Assembly (NCBI RefSeq): GCF_017583045.1
Contig: NZ_JAGFBF010000003.1
Coordinates: 1-64,000 of the forward strand
Length of the DNA stretch: 64,000 nucleotides
Reading direction: 5' to 3'
Origin: Leucobacter tardus
GTDB lineage: Bacteria; Actinomycetota; Actinomycetes; Actinomycetales; Microbacteriaceae
Shown: in pieces, positions 35,989 to 45,305 of the stretch
How the letters are laid out: every line of letters starts with the position of its first letter
Numbering within the stretch: position 1 is the first letter of the stretch
Made by a program: the position numbers and the translations under genes
Notes under the pieces: generated by a model
Databases searched by the model: none
Seen by the model: the letters and a program-made list of their open reading frames with translations, nothing else
Told to the model about the DNA's origin: nothing

Positions 35989-37527
35989 ATGCAGGGAGAG
36001 CGAGCGATGGATCAGCAGGAGACGGTCGGCGGAATCGAGTGCTCGAGCGTGTTCGCCGACGCCTTTCCGGAGCTCGCCGTGCCCTGGCAGTCCGCGCGGC
36101 CGGAGCTTCCGGCTCCCCTCGTCGTGAACGACGCCGTCGCTCGTGACCTCGCGCTCGACCCGCGGTGGCTCCGCTCGGAGACCGGCGTGCGCGCGCTGCT
36201 CGCCAACGAGGTGGACGCGTCGGCGCGGCCGGTCGCGCAGGCGTACGCCGGTCACCAGTTCGGCAACTACTCGTCTCGGCTCGGCGACGGCCGTGCGCTG
36301 CTGCTCGGCGAGCGGCGCAACCAGGCGGGGGAGCTTCGCGACATCCACCTCAAGGGATCGGGGCCGACCCCGTTCGCGCGCAGCGACGGATTCGCCGCGA
36401 CCGGTCCGATGCTGCGCGAGTACGTGCTCGGCGAAGCCATGGCCGCACTCGGGATCCCGACGACGCGCGCACTCGCGGTCATCGACACCGGGCGGCGCGT
36501 TCGCCGCGACGCGGAGTTGCTCCCGGGTGCCGTGCTCGTCCGGGTCGCCAGCAGCCATATGCGCGTCGGAACGTTCCAGTACGCGCGATCCCTCCGGAAT
36601 GACGAGCTGCTCGCACGCCTCGTGCAGGTCGCCCTCGAACGGCACTACCCCGATCGAGCGAGCGCCGAATCGCCGGCACTCGCCCTGCTGGACGGGGTCA
36701 TCGAGGCGCAAGCCGAGCTCGTGGCGCAGTGGATGCTGGTCGGGTTCATCCACGGCGTCATGAACACCGACAACGTCTCGATCGCGGGGGAGACCATCGA
36801 CTACGGCCCCTGCGCGTTCATGGACGCGTTCGAACCGACGACCGTGTACAGCTCGATCGACCATCAGGGCCGATACGCCTACGGGAACCAGCCGGGGATC
36901 ACCCAGTGGAATCTCGCGCGATTCGCGGAGGCGCTGCTGCCGTTGCTGGACGACGACGAGGCGCGGGCCATCGAGCTCGCCGAGGACCGTATCGGTCGGT
37001 TCGCCGCCCAGTACGAATCCGCGTGGCTCGCGGGCATGCGAAAGAAGCTCGGCATCACCGGCGCAAGCACCGACGCGGATACGACGGCGCGGGATGTCGA
37101 GCTCGCGCAGACGATGCTGCAGGACCTGCGCGACCACCGGGTGGACTACACGAGTTTCTTCCGCGCACTGGCCGATGCAGCCCGCGGCGACGCTGATCCG
37201 ATCAGCGAGCTCTTCGCTCGATCCTCAGACCAGGGGACCGCACCGCGTGTCGATCCCGCGTCGTCGTCGTGGCCGCGGCCGTGGACTGAGGCGTGGCTCG
37301 CGCTCGGGCCCGAAGCGGAGCGCATGGATCGCGTGAATCCCGTCTACGTGCCGCGCAACCACATCGTCGAAGCCGCACTCGACGCGGCGACCGCCGGCGA
37401 CCTCGCGCCGCTCACGCACCTCGTCGACGTGCTCCGCGCGCCATTCGACGTGCGGCCGGAGCACGAGTCGTTCGCGCACCAGGCTCCGAAGGGATCCTGG
37501 ATCGGCGCCACATTCTGCGGCACCTGA
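35989..37527 (+). CDS. selO: SelO/YdiU family protein adenylyltransferase
   Basis: 512 aa pseudokinase-fold enzyme that attaches AMP to protein Ser/Thr/Tyr. Motifs: AQAYAGHQFGNYSSRLGDGRA (in part), LKGSGPTPFARSDGFAATGPMLREY (in part as LKGSGPTPFARSDG), SHMRVGTFQYA, and HGVMNTDNVSIAGETIDYGPCAFMD, quoted in part, with the catalytic MNTDN. The C-terminus GATFCGT has Cys, not selenocysteine. TATCCT ends 7 nt before the ATG at 35989, supporting a leaderless start; ATG 36007 with GGGAGAG upstream is the alternative and shortens it by 6 residues. Confidence 0.92.
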   Translation: MQGERAMDQQETVGGIECSSVFADAFPELAVPWQSARPELPAPLVVNDAVARDLALDPRWLRSETGVRALLANEVDASARPVAQAYAGHQFGNYSSRLGDGRALLLGERRNQAGELRDIHLKGSGPTPFARSDGFAATGPMLREYVLGEAMAALGIPTTRALAVIDTGRRVRRDAELLPGAVLVRVASSHMRVGTFQYARSLRNDELLARLVQVALERHYPDRASAESPALALLDGVIEAQAELVAQWMLVGFIHGVMNTDNVSIAGETIDYGPCAFMDAFEPTTVYSSIDHQGRYAYGNQPGITQWNLARFAEALLPLLDDDEARAIELAEDRIGRFAAQYESAWLAGMRKKLGITGASTDADTTARDVELAQTMLQDLRDHRVDYTSFFRALADAARGDADPISELFARSSDQGTAPRVDPASSSWPRPWTEAWLALGPEAERMDRVNPVYVPRNHIVEAALDAATAGDLAPLTHLVDVLRAPFDVRPEHESFAHQAPKGSWIGATFCGT

Positions 37528-37563
37528 GATGCACCGGAGTCGGACGTCGCGGAGTGACCGGCG

Positions 37564-38577
37564 TCAGACCAGCCGACGCTCCGGCGAAGACGATTCGGTC
37601 TGCTCAGGGTCGCGCTCGACGACACCCGTGAGCGCATCATCGATCGCCTGCAGCAGGTCGGCTTCCAGTGTGATGCCCGACGCCTTGACGGTGTCGCCGA
37701 GCTGCTCCGGGCGCGACGCCCCGACGAGCGCGGCCGAGACGTTCGGGTTCTGCAGCACCCAGGCGATGCCCATCTGCGGCATCGTGAGACCGGCCTGCTC
37801 GGCGAGGGGCTGCAACCGCTGCACGGCCGTCAGCACCTCGTCGCGCATGAACCGCTGATCCACGTTGTCCCGGCTCTTCTCGTTCGCCGCTCGCGACCCT
37901 TCCGGAAGCGCCTCGCCCGCGCGGTACTTGCCGGTGAGCACGCCCTGCGCGAGCGGCGACCAGACGACCTGCGAGATCCCGAGCTCCTGCGACGTGGGGA
38001 CGACACGGTCTTCGATGACGCGCCACAGCGCGGAGTACTGCGGCTGGTTCGACACGAGCTGGATGCCGAGGTCCTGTGCCAACCCGTGCCCGGCACGCAG
38101 CTGGTCGGCGGTCCACTCGGAGACGCCGATGTAGAGCACCTTGCCCAGTCGCACGAGGTCGGCGAACGCCTGGAACGTCTCCTCGAGGGGCGTCTCATGA
38201 TCGAAACGGTGCGCCTGATAGACATCGATGTACTCGGTGCCGAGGCGACGCAGCGACCCATCGACGGAGTCGCGGATGTGCTTCCGGCTGAGACCCGTGT
38301 TGTTCGGGCCTTTGGCCCCGGTCGGGAAGTAGACCTTGGTCATGAGTTCGAGCGTGTCCCTGCGCTGCCCCTTCAACGCCTCACCGAGTACCGCCTCGGC
38401 TCGCGTGTTGGCGTACACGTCTGCGGTGTCGAACGTGGTGATCCCGTGCTCGAGCGCCGCGTGGACGGTCGCGATCGCCGCGTCGTCCTCCACCTGCGAG
38501 CCGTGCGTCACCCAGTTGCCGTAGGTGATCTCAGAGACCTTGAATCCGCTGTTGCCGAGGTACCGATACGCGACCAT
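37564..38577 (-). CDS. Aldo/keto reductase
   Basis: 337 aa from the ATG at 38577 (MVAYRYLGNSG); an in-frame extension to 38631 overlaps the AlkB gene end and lacks family similarity. The TIM-barrel opening TTFDTADVYANTRAE carries catalytic Asp and Tyr, LELMTKVYFPT the Lys, and YQAHRFD the His. Length and the YRYLGNSGFKVSEITYG opening (in part) fit the potassium-channel beta-subunit-like AKR group. NADPH-dependent reduction of an unknown carbonyl compound. Confidence 0.9.
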   Translation of the reverse strand: MVAYRYLGNSGFKVSEITYGNWVTHGSQVEDDAAIATVHAALEHGITTFDTADVYANTRAEAVLGEALKGQRRDTLELMTKVYFPTGAKGPNNTGLSRKHIRDSVDGSLRRLGTEYIDVYQAHRFDHETPLEETFQAFADLVRLGKVLYIGVSEWTADQLRAGHGLAQDLGIQLVSNQPQYSALWRVIEDRVVPTSQELGISQVVWSPLAQGVLTGKYRAGEALPEGSRAANEKSRDNVDQRFMRDEVLTAVQRLQPLAEQAGLTMPQMGIAWVLQNPNVSAALVGASRPEQLGDTVKASGITLEADLLQAIDDALTGVVERDPEQTESSSPERRLV

Positions 38578-38611
38578 GACGCCCACCCTACTCCGGGGTG
38601 CCGGGGGTGGA

Positions 38612-39250
38612 TCAAGAGAGACCGGTGACACGCATCGTAATGTTCACCCGCCCGTGCTCGAGTCCGCACCCCGTCGGAGCGGTCCCGGCGTGCGTCCGCT
38701 GCACCCCGTGAAACGCGAACCGCGACGGTCCGCCGAAGACGAAGAGGTCTCCGGAGGCGAGCTCGACGTCGGAGTACGGCCGGTTGCGATGCTCCGTGTT
38801 GCCGAACCGGAATGTGCAGGTATCACCGATCGACAGGGAGACGACGGGGGCGTCGGAGCGCTCGTCCTTATCCTGATGCATGCCCATGCGCGCCTGCTCG
38901 TCGTAGTAGTTCACGAGCGCCGTGTCGGGAGTGTACGCGTCGCCGGCACGCGGATCGTCCGTCGCCTCGACGAGGGCCTGCCTGCCGAGCTCACCGAGCC
39001 AGTCCGGAAAGTCGAGCACGCGACGGCCGTTCACGTCGACGGCCTCGCGCGTGTACTGATAGGGACGCCAGTGCCACCCCAGACACACCGTCTTGACCGA
39101 CATCTCGTGTCCGCGCACGCGAGCGGCGCGGATCGGCACCGGACCGTCCGCCCAGGCGGCGAACTGGCCGATGATCCAGCGCTGCTGCTCGAGCGACAGC
39201 CAGCCGGGCACATGGTGAGCGCCGTCCGGGAGTTCAGGCGGGAGCAGCAT
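38612..39250 (-). CDS. alkB: AlkB-like Fe(II)/2-oxoglutarate-dependent dioxygenase
   Basis: 212 aa. The Fe ligands are visible in MGMHQDKDE (HxD) and FAFHGVQR (distal His), with the 2-oxoglutarate Arg near the C-terminus (NITMRVT). NYYDEQARMGMHQD and SLSIGDTCTFRFG are typical of bacterial AlkB, which repairs alkylated bases by oxidative demethylation. It lies just upstream of the aldo/keto reductase on the same strand. No Ada box or LexA site is evident. Confidence 0.9.
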   Translation of the reverse strand: MLLPPELPDGAHHVPGWLSLEQQRWIIGQFAAWADGPVPIRAARVRGHEMSVKTVCLGWHWRPYQYTREAVDVNGRRVLDFPDWLGELGRQALVEATDDPRAGDAYTPDTALVNYYDEQARMGMHQDKDERSDAPVVSLSIGDTCTFRFGNTEHRNRPYSDVELASGDLFVFGGPSRFAFHGVQRTHAGTAPTGCGLEHGRVNITMRVTGLS

Positions 39251-39361
39251 GCCACCACACTAACCCGCGCGGCGACCGACGCCGTCGGAACGCCCCGGGC
39301 CCGGCTGAAGGGACAGCACTGGACTCAGGAGCAGACAGGTTCGTGCCCCTATCGTTGAGAC

Positions 39362-40249
39362 ATGCGGCACGGAGCTCGAAAGCGTCTCGACTTCCGGCGA
39401 CTGCTCGCCCGCGTCGACTGGAAGCGCGTGCTCTGGGGGGCCGGCGGAGGATGCGTCGCGCTGCTGCTCGCGGCATCGGGTCTCGCGCTCGTCGCGTCCC
39501 CGGCTCAGACGCCGAACGTGCCGGATCGCTTCGATCCGGGCATCATCATCGCCGACGAACTCTTCTACGACGGCGACGCCATGACGGCAGAGGAGGTCGA
39601 GGGGTTCCTCGACGAGCGCGTACCCGATGCTGCGCGGCAGAGCTTGCGGAACTTCACCGAGGACACCGAGTCGAGACCCGCGGACGACTACTGCGACGGG
39701 TACGCGGGTGCCGATGACGAATCGGCCGCGGACATCATCGCCCGAGTGGGGGAGTCGTGCGACATCAGTCAGCGGGCCCTCCTCGTGATCCTGCAGAAGG
39801 AGACGGCACTCGTCGGCCTGCGGACTCCGGAGGACTGGCGATACGACCGCGCCATGGGATACGCCTGCCCCGATAGCGGACCGAACCGCTCGGCGAACTG
39901 CGACGAGGACTTCTACGGGTTCGCGAATCAGCTGTACTGGGGTGCACGCCAGTACCAGGTCTACCGCGCGCACCCCGAAGACTTCAACTACCGTCCGTTC
40001 GAGATGAACACGATCCAGTTCCACCCCGACCGCGACCGGTGCGGAACGTCAGACGTGTACGTCATGAACTGGGCCACCGCGGGCCTCTACAATTACACGC
40101 CGTATCAGCCGAACCGCTCCGCGCTCGCCGCCGGGCAGGGTGAGGGCGATGCGTGTGCGACGTACGGCAACCGCAACTTCTACGATCTGTACAAGGCGTG
40201 GTTCGGCGATCCGCACGTCGCGCGCGAGGCGGATCCGGCGCAGCGCTAG
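39362..40249 (+). CDS. Secreted lysozyme-like actinobacterial protein
   Basis: 295 aa. A basic start and one hydrophobic segment (about 25-46) form a signal anchor. The extracytoplasmic part has four blocks I recognise from exported actinobacterial proteins often labelled hemagglutinin: ISQRALLVILQKETALV, YDRAMGYACPDSG, YYGFANQ-like FYGFANQLYWGARQYQ (in part) and WATAGLYNYTPYQPN. The QKET Glu sits where a lysozyme-fold catalytic Glu would be, so a peptidoglycan hydrolase is plausible but unproven. At least six Cys suggest disulfides. TATCGT ends 6 nt before the ATG: leaderless. Its stop overlaps the convergent gene by 4 nt. Confidence 0.75.
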   Translation: MRHGARKRLDFRRLLARVDWKRVLWGAGGGCVALLLAASGLALVASPAQTPNVPDRFDPGIIIADELFYDGDAMTAEEVEGFLDERVPDAARQSLRNFTEDTESRPADDYCDGYAGADDESAADIIARVGESCDISQRALLVILQKETALVGLRTPEDWRYDRAMGYACPDSGPNRSANCDEDFYGFANQLYWGARQYQVYRAHPEDFNYRPFEMNTIQFHPDRDRCGTSDVYVMNWATAGLYNYTPYQPNRSALAAGQGEGDACATYGNRNFYDLYKAWFGDPHVAREADPAQR

Positions 40250-41505
40250 AAGAGCGGACGGAAGGGGAGCAGCGCCGCCTCAGCGACTTTCGTCGCGGTG
40301 CTCCGACCTTCCCAGTGCGGCGGCTCGAGCACTTCGCAGTGCTCGGAGTCCGCAGCGTAGATGCGCTCCATCTCACGTGCGAAATCCTGATCCACGATCT
40401 CGACGTTCGTCTCGTAGTTGAATGTGAGCGAGAGGCGGTCGATGTTCGCGGTGCCGACTGTCGACCATTCCCCATCGATGGTCGCCGTCTTCGCGTGGAT
40501 CATGCTCGCCGCATAGAGGAGGAGCGTGATCTTCGAGGAGAGGAGCTGGCCGTAGAACCCCCGGGTCACCCAGTCGGCGAGAATGTGGTTCGACTCCTTC
40601 GGAACCATGAGGCGCACGTCGACGCCCCGCTCCGCAGCGAGACTGAGGGCGCGGACGATCTGCTGATCCGGCACGAAGTACGGGGTCGTGATCCAGACGC
40701 GGTGCTGGGCGCGCTCGATGGCGTCGAGGTACATCTGCCGGATGGGGTACACCAATTGCACGGGCAGGTTCGCCGCGACGTGCACGGGAGAGGCCCACGT
40801 GTCCGGAGCGATCCACGGGATGGCTTCGTCCGTGTTGCAGCGCTCGTTCCACACCCGGGCAACCGAGTTGCGGAGCCCCCAGACCGCCGGCCCGATCTCG
40901 CGAATGTGCGTGTCGCGCCACTCACGCGCGTAGAGGGCGCCGATGTTGTAACCGCCGACGAAACCGATCCGATCGTCAACGATGAGCACCTTGGAGTGGT
41001 TCAACCCGGTGTAGCGCAGCGGTGCTTTCCAGATCTTACGGCGGAATACCGGAAGCCGGTGCACGAAGACTCGATCGGAGAGCTGACGGTAGAACGACTG
41101 AGGAACGACGAGATTCGCGAAGCCGTCGTACATGAGGTGGACCCGGACCCCGCGCTCAGCTGCGTGGTTGAACGCATCGATGAAGCGCTGGCCGACCGCA
41201 TCGTTCTTCCAGATGTAGGTCTCCATGATGACCGAGTGCTCGGCGGCGTCGATCGCCGCGATCATGTCGTCGTAGAGTGCTCCGCCGTCGGTGTAGATCC
41301 GGATCGACGACTCGGCGACGTCCGCTTCGAACGTTCCGGGCTGCGGCGCATCGCGCTTCACGCGCCCCCGCCGTTCGAGATGGTCGACCGTGATGGCGGG
41401 CGCCGCAGCCAGTGCTGAGCCGACGGCTCCGACCGCGGAGGCGATGACGCCGTACTTCAGGATCGTTCGCAGTGGTCGCCGTCGGTATTCCTGTCGCGCA
41501 CGCAT
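40246..41505 (-). CDS. cls: Cardiolipin synthase (phospholipase D superfamily)
   Basis: 419 aa from the ATG at 41505 (MRARQEYRRRP). It has one N-terminal hydrophobic segment (about 18-40) and two HKD motifs: HSKVLIVDD (His 170, Lys 172, Asp 177) and HAKTATIDG about 170 residues later, each followed by the Gly-Ser/Thr-x-Asn region (GGYNIG, GTANID). It makes cardiolipin from two phosphatidylglycerols, or a related phospholipid transfer. It is a single-copy gene here, convergent with the secreted lysozyme-like gene. Confidence 0.9.
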   Translation of the reverse strand: MRARQEYRRRPLRTILKYGVIASAVGAVGSALAAAPAITVDHLERRGRVKRDAPQPGTFEADVAESSIRIYTDGGALYDDMIAAIDAAEHSVIMETYIWKNDAVGQRFIDAFNHAAERGVRVHLMYDGFANLVVPQSFYRQLSDRVFVHRLPVFRRKIWKAPLRYTGLNHSKVLIVDDRIGFVGGYNIGALYAREWRDTHIREIGPAVWGLRNSVARVWNERCNTDEAIPWIAPDTWASPVHVAANLPVQLVYPIRQMYLDAIERAQHRVWITTPYFVPDQQIVRALSLAAERGVDVRLMVPKESNHILADWVTRGFYGQLLSSKITLLLYAASMIHAKTATIDGEWSTVGTANIDRLSLTFNYETNVEIVDQDFAREMERIYAADSEHCEVLEPPHWEGRSTATKVAEAALLPFRPLF

Positions 41506-41608
41506 CCCCCAACTGTAGCGCGCGTCAGTGTCGCGAAAATGTGCGGTTGCGCCGTGCGACACGAGCCAACCTGGGTATGGACGCATTGCAGCTCTCAGGA
41601 AGGCGAAC

Positions 41609-41647
41609 TACCGTAGATCAGATGAATGCCCGCGACCGCGCGGGCAT
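41609..41647 (+). promoter_or_regulatory. Promoter and structured leader of the ALAS gene
   Basis: TACCGT (41609-41614) is a candidate -10 with its transcript start near 41621. A perfect 9-bp hairpin with loop ACCG (41626-41647) follows at once. A 27-codon leader frame beginning at ATG 41622 runs to 41705 and so overlaps the first 35 nt of the ALAS gene in another frame. Attenuation or translational coupling is possible. Confidence 0.45.
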
Positions 41648-41670
41648 GCACCCGACCTCACGGAAGCAGG

Positions 41671-42960
41671 ATGTACCAGAGCATCTTCGAAGACGCCATC
41701 GCTGACCTGAAGAGCACGGGTCAGTACCGCACCTTCACCCATATCAACCGTCTCGCCGACCAGCACCCTCAGGCGCTCATGTTCGGGCCGGGTGCAGACG
41801 GTGGCTCGTCCGCCGCGAGCGATGACGCATCCGCGACGACATCGTCGTCTGACGCTCACGAGATCACGGTGTGGTGCAGCAACGACTACCTGGGCATGTC
41901 GACGCACCCGGATGTGATCGGAGCAATGGTCGCCACGGCTCAGCGGTACGGAGCCGGCGCTGGCGGTTCGCGGAACATCGGCGGCACCTCCGACCTGCAC
42001 CGCGATCTCGAGCAGTTGCTCGCCGATTGGCACGGCAAGGAAGCGGGACTGAGCTTCCCGTCCGGCTACAGTGCCAACGACGCGACGCTCCAGTGCCTCG
42101 TGCGCCTGATCCCCGACCTCGTCATCTTCAGCGACGAGCTGAATCATGCCTCGATCATCAGCGGTATCCGCGCCTCGCGCGCCGAGAAGCGCATCTTCCG
42201 TCACAACGACGCCGGGCATCTGGAAGAGCTCCTGTCCGAGTACCCGGCGGAGCGCCCGAAGATCGTCGTGTTCGAGTCCGTCTACTCGATGGACGGTGAT
42301 GTCGCGCCGATCGCGGAGATCGTCGAGATCTCCGAGCGCTTCGGCGCGCTCACCTACATCGACGAGGTCCACGCCGTCGGCATGTACGGGCCGGGAGGGT
42401 CCGGCGTCGCCGCCGAGGTCGGGATGCATGATCGGATCGATATCATCCAGGGCACGCTCGCGAAGGGCGTCGGGGTATCGGGCGGGTACATCACGGGTCG
42501 TCGTGCGCTCGTCGATGCGGTCCGCTCATTCGCCCCCGGGTTCATCTTCACGACCGCGCAGGCCCCCGGCGTGGTCGCTGCGGCGATGGCGAGCATCGCG
42601 CACCTCCGGAACTCCGACGCGGAGCGGCACGCTCAGCGCGAGGCCGTCGCGCGCATGCGCCTCGAGCTCGAGCGCGTCGGTATCGCGGTGAACCCCGATA
42701 CCACGACGCACATCCTGCCGATTCACGTGGGCGACTCGGCGCTCTGCCGCCAGGCGGCCGATCGGTTGCTCACCGTTCACGGTCACTACCTCCAGCCCAT
42801 CAATGCCCCGTCGGTGCCGCGCGGGACCGAGCGATTCCGGATCAACCCGACGCCGAACCACTCCGTCGAACAGATGGAGCGGCTTGCCGGCGCGCTCCGG
42901 GAGGTCTTCGACCACTTCGGGCTGCCGCACGGCGCAGCACCCGTGCTGCGCGCCGCGTAG
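41671..42960 (+). CDS. hemA: 5-aminolevulinate synthase
   Basis: 429 aa PLP enzyme of the alpha-oxoamine synthase family; condenses glycine and succinyl-CoA to 5-aminolevulinate. The opening [17 protein letters not shown] and [14 protein letters not shown] are specific for ALAS rather than KBL or BioF. Also visible: [38 protein letters not shown] and the PLP Lys 265 in [14 protein letters not shown] Gly/Ser/Ala/Asp insert of about 20 residues lies near residues 38-58. ATG 41671 has GGAAGCAGG before it; ATG 41626 is in frame but would place the leader hairpin inside the gene. Most actinobacteria make ALA from glutamyl-tRNA, so this gene is unusual. Confidence 0.9.
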   Translation: MYQSIFEDAIADLKSTGQYRTFTHINRLADQHPQALMFGPGADGGSSAASDDASATTSSSDAHEITVWCSNDYLGMSTHPDVIGAMVATAQRYGAGAGGSRNIGGTSDLHRDLEQLLADWHGKEAGLSFPSGYSANDATLQCLVRLIPDLVIFSDELNHASIISGIRASRAEKRIFRHNDAGHLEELLSEYPAERPKIVVFESVYSMDGDVAPIAEIVEISERFGALTYIDEVHAVGMYGPGGSGVAAEVGMHDRIDIIQGTLAKGVGVSGGYITGRRALVDAVRSFAPGFIFTTAQAPGVVAAAMASIAHLRNSDAERHAQREAVARMRLELERVGIAVNPDTTTHILPIHVGDSALCRQAADRLLTVHGHYLQPINAPSVPRGTERFRINPTPNHSVEQMERLAGALREVFDHFGLPHGAAPVLRAA

Positions 42961-42981
42961 ACCCGGGCATCGTCCGGCCGG

Positions 42982-43707
42982 TTACGCGCAGCTGCCGCGG
43001 AACCGGTCCTGAGGGTTCGAGATGAGTCCCTCCGAGAGCGCGCCCTCGAGGGTGATCCCGCCGTCGGGCGAGACCCCCATCCCGGTGAGCGTGATCCCGC
43101 GAGGCAGCCGATCCGCAATGCAGACGGTCCTCGGCGCCGAGAGCTCGGTCAGCACGGATTCGGGGATCAGACCGCCGCCTTCGACGACGAGGTCGGACGG
43201 TGCGACGACGATCCGACCCGCGTCCACCGCGAAGTCGAAGGTGCCCTCGAACGGCAGCGCGATTTCCGGGGTGTCGAGGGTGCCGCCCGCGAACACGCGA
43301 CCCTCGCGCATCTCCGCCCACTCGATGGTCCCGGCCGTCATGAGGCGCATGGCGGGTTCGAGTTGCTCGGGGGCGATGGTGAACGTCGCGGTGCCGTTGC
43401 GCAGTGGACCGATCAGCGGGAAGAGCGGCACCGAGTCCATGTGCATCTCGGTGCGTGCCGTCACGTCACCGTCGAGCGGCACGTCCTCCGCCTCGATGGA
43501 GACGTCCCCGATGCGCCATCGCAGGGCGTTGAGTGCGGCGGAGCCGCCCATCGCGACATCGACGCGGCTCTCCTGCGCCACGCGAAGCGGCACCCGGACA
43601 CCGCCCTCGATGACGGAGGGCATGAAGGCACGGAGAGCGAACTCGGCGAGTGCGCCGAGTATGGCGATCACGATGAGTGTGATGGCGAGGCGCTTGAGAA
43701 ACGTCAT
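42982..43707 (-). CDS. DUF2993/LmeA-like periplasmic lipid-binding protein
   Basis: 241 aa from the ATG at 43707 (MTFLKRLAIT), with one hydrophobic N-terminal segment (about 6-25) that acts as signal or anchor. The rest matches the DUF2993 family: RVDVAMGGSAALNALRWRIGDVSIEAEDV (in part as GGSAALNALRWRIGDV), and the closing CIADRLPRGITLTGMGVSPDG (in part). Two Cys near the end may pair. LmeA of mycobacteria binds phosphoinositides and supports mannan elongation; the specific role here is inferred only from the family. Confidence 0.78.
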   Translation of the reverse strand: MTFLKRLAITLIVIAILGALAEFALRAFMPSVIEGGVRVPLRVAQESRVDVAMGGSAALNALRWRIGDVSIEAEDVPLDGDVTARTEMHMDSVPLFPLIGPLRNGTATFTIAPEQLEPAMRLMTAGTIEWAEMREGRVFAGGTLDTPEIALPFEGTFDFAVDAGRIVVAPSDLVVEGGGLIPESVLTELSAPRTVCIADRLPRGITLTGMGVSPDGGITLEGALSEGLISNPQDRFRGSCA

Positions 43708-43800
43708 CCCGATCGACCTTATCCGCGGCGGGTGCAACGGTTCCAGCGGTGATCGCAGTCGTCGCCGCTTCGTGATCAACCTGTGAGATAGGGTGCAGGC

Positions 43801-45228
43801 ATGGCATCAGAACAGCGCGGTTCGGCGCCCGGTACCGTGCCCACCCCGCCGATCACCCGAGTCGTGCTGATCGCTGCAGCCGCGGCGATGGGCGGGTTCC
43901 TGTTCGGATTCGACACGGCAGTGATCAACGGTGCGGTCGGTGCGGTCGGCGAGTGGAGCGGTGCCGGTTCGGTGCTGCTCGGTTTCTCGGTGGCGAGTGC
44001 ACTCATCGGCTGCGCGGTCGGCGCGTGGTTCGCCGGGGGTGTTGCGGCGAAGCTCGGGCGGATCCGGGTGATGCAGATCGCCGCGATCCTCTTCTTCGTG
44101 ACGTCGCTCGCGTGCGGGCTCGCATGGGACATCTGGTCGCTGACGTTCTTCCGATTCGCCGGCGGCCTGGCGGTGGGGGCTGCGAGCGTGATCGCCCCCG
44201 CCTACATCGCCGAAGTCTCCCCGGCACCGGTGCGCGGCCGGCTCGGGTCGCTCCAGCAGTTGGCGATCGTGCTCGGCATCTTTGTCTCCTTGCTGAGCAA
44301 CTACGCGCTCGCCCAGGCCGCGGGTGGCGCGGCGAACGAGCTGTGGTTCGGGCTGGATGCCTGGCGCTGGATGTTCATCGCCGAGTGCGTGCCGGCGGTC
44401 ATCTACGGGCTGCTGGCCTCGATGATTCCGGAATCACCGCGCTTCCTGGTCGGCAAAGGTCGCGACGACGAAGCCGAGCGCGTGCTCGAGCACTACGTCG
44501 GCGGGACGCCGACGGAGAAGATCACCGAAATCCGATCCACGCTCTCCGATGAGCGGACGCAGTCCATCGCGGTGCTCCGCGGGGTTCGTTTCGGGCTGAT
44601 CCCGATCGTCTGGGTGGGGATCCTGCTGTCGCTCTTCCAGCAGTTGGTCGGCATCAACGTCATCTTTTACTACTCGACCATGCTCTGGGAGGCCGTCGGG
44701 TTCGACGAGTCGGATGCCCTGCTCACGAGCGTCATCACTTCGATCGTGAACATCACGACGACGATCGTTGCGATTCTGCTCGTCGACAAGGTGGGTCGGA
44801 AGCCGCTGCTCCTCATCGGATCGGCGGGCATGCTGGTCACGCTCGGCACGATGGCGGGGATCTTCGGAACGGCGCCGACCGAGATGGTCGGCGGTGAGGT
44901 CCAGCCGGTGCTCTCGGACACGGCCGGGATCGTCGCCGTGCTCGCGGCGAACCTCTACGTCGTCTTCTTCGGCGTGAGCTGGGGGCCGGTGGTCTGGGTG
45001 CTGCTCGGCGAGATGTTCTCGAACCGCGTGCGCGCCTACGCGATCTCTGTCGCCGCCGCGGCCCAGTGGATCGCCAATTTCACGGTGTCCCTCACGTTCC
45101 CGGCGCTGGCAGACGCGGGACTCGGGCTCGCCTACGGGCTCTATGCGACGATGGCGGCGGTGTCCCTGTTCTTCGTCTGGAAGTTCGTGCGCGAGACGAA
45201 GGGACGCGAGCTCGAATCGATGGAGTAG
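43801..45228 (+). CDS. Sugar porter family MFS transporter
   Basis: 475 aa with twelve hydrophobic segments. Sugar porter signatures are complete: GGFLFGFDTAVINGAVG, the R-x-G-R loop in KLGRIRVMQ, PESPRFLVGKGRDDEA, QQLVGINVIFYYSTMLWE, DKVGRKPLLLIG and a WGPVVWVLLGEMF block. It resembles inositol, xylose or glucose:proton symporters. TAGGGT ends 6 nt before the ATG, indicating a leaderless message. No sugar catabolic genes are nearby, so the sugar is not assignable. Confidence 0.9.
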   Translation: MASEQRGSAPGTVPTPPITRVVLIAAAAAMGGFLFGFDTAVINGAVGAVGEWSGAGSVLLGFSVASALIGCAVGAWFAGGVAAKLGRIRVMQIAAILFFVTSLACGLAWDIWSLTFFRFAGGLAVGAASVIAPAYIAEVSPAPVRGRLGSLQQLAIVLGIFVSLLSNYALAQAAGGAANELWFGLDAWRWMFIAECVPAVIYGLLASMIPESPRFLVGKGRDDEAERVLEHYVGGTPTEKITEIRSTLSDERTQSIAVLRGVRFGLIPIVWVGILLSLFQQLVGINVIFYYSTMLWEAVGFDESDALLTSVITSIVNITTTIVAILLVDKVGRKPLLLIGSAGMLVTLGTMAGIFGTAPTEMVGGEVQPVLSDTAGIVAVLAANLYVVFFGVSWGPVVWVLLGEMFSNRVRAYAISVAAAAQWIANFTVSLTFPALADAGLGLAYGLYATMAAVSLFFVWKFVRETKGRELESME

Positions 45229-45305
45229 GCGAGAAGCGCCCTCCGCGACGCGCCCGAGGACCCGTCGAATAGGAGAATGTGCGGCCGCCTCGATAGACCT
45301 ATGAG

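Noticed and set aside
35830-37137. Upstream extension of the LCP gene to a 792-codon frame
   Set aside because: The extension runs antisense through selO and has no family similarity; the LCP protein begins normally at GTG 35829.
35989-37527. SelO as a selenoprotein
   Set aside because: The C-terminus has a normal Cys codon near the end, and no in-frame UGA with a downstream selenocysteine element is seen.
41671-42960. C5N-type natural-product cluster around ALAS
   Set aside because: The neighbours are cardiolipin synthase and an LmeA-like protein; no acyl-CoA ligase, amide synthase or polyketide gene is present.
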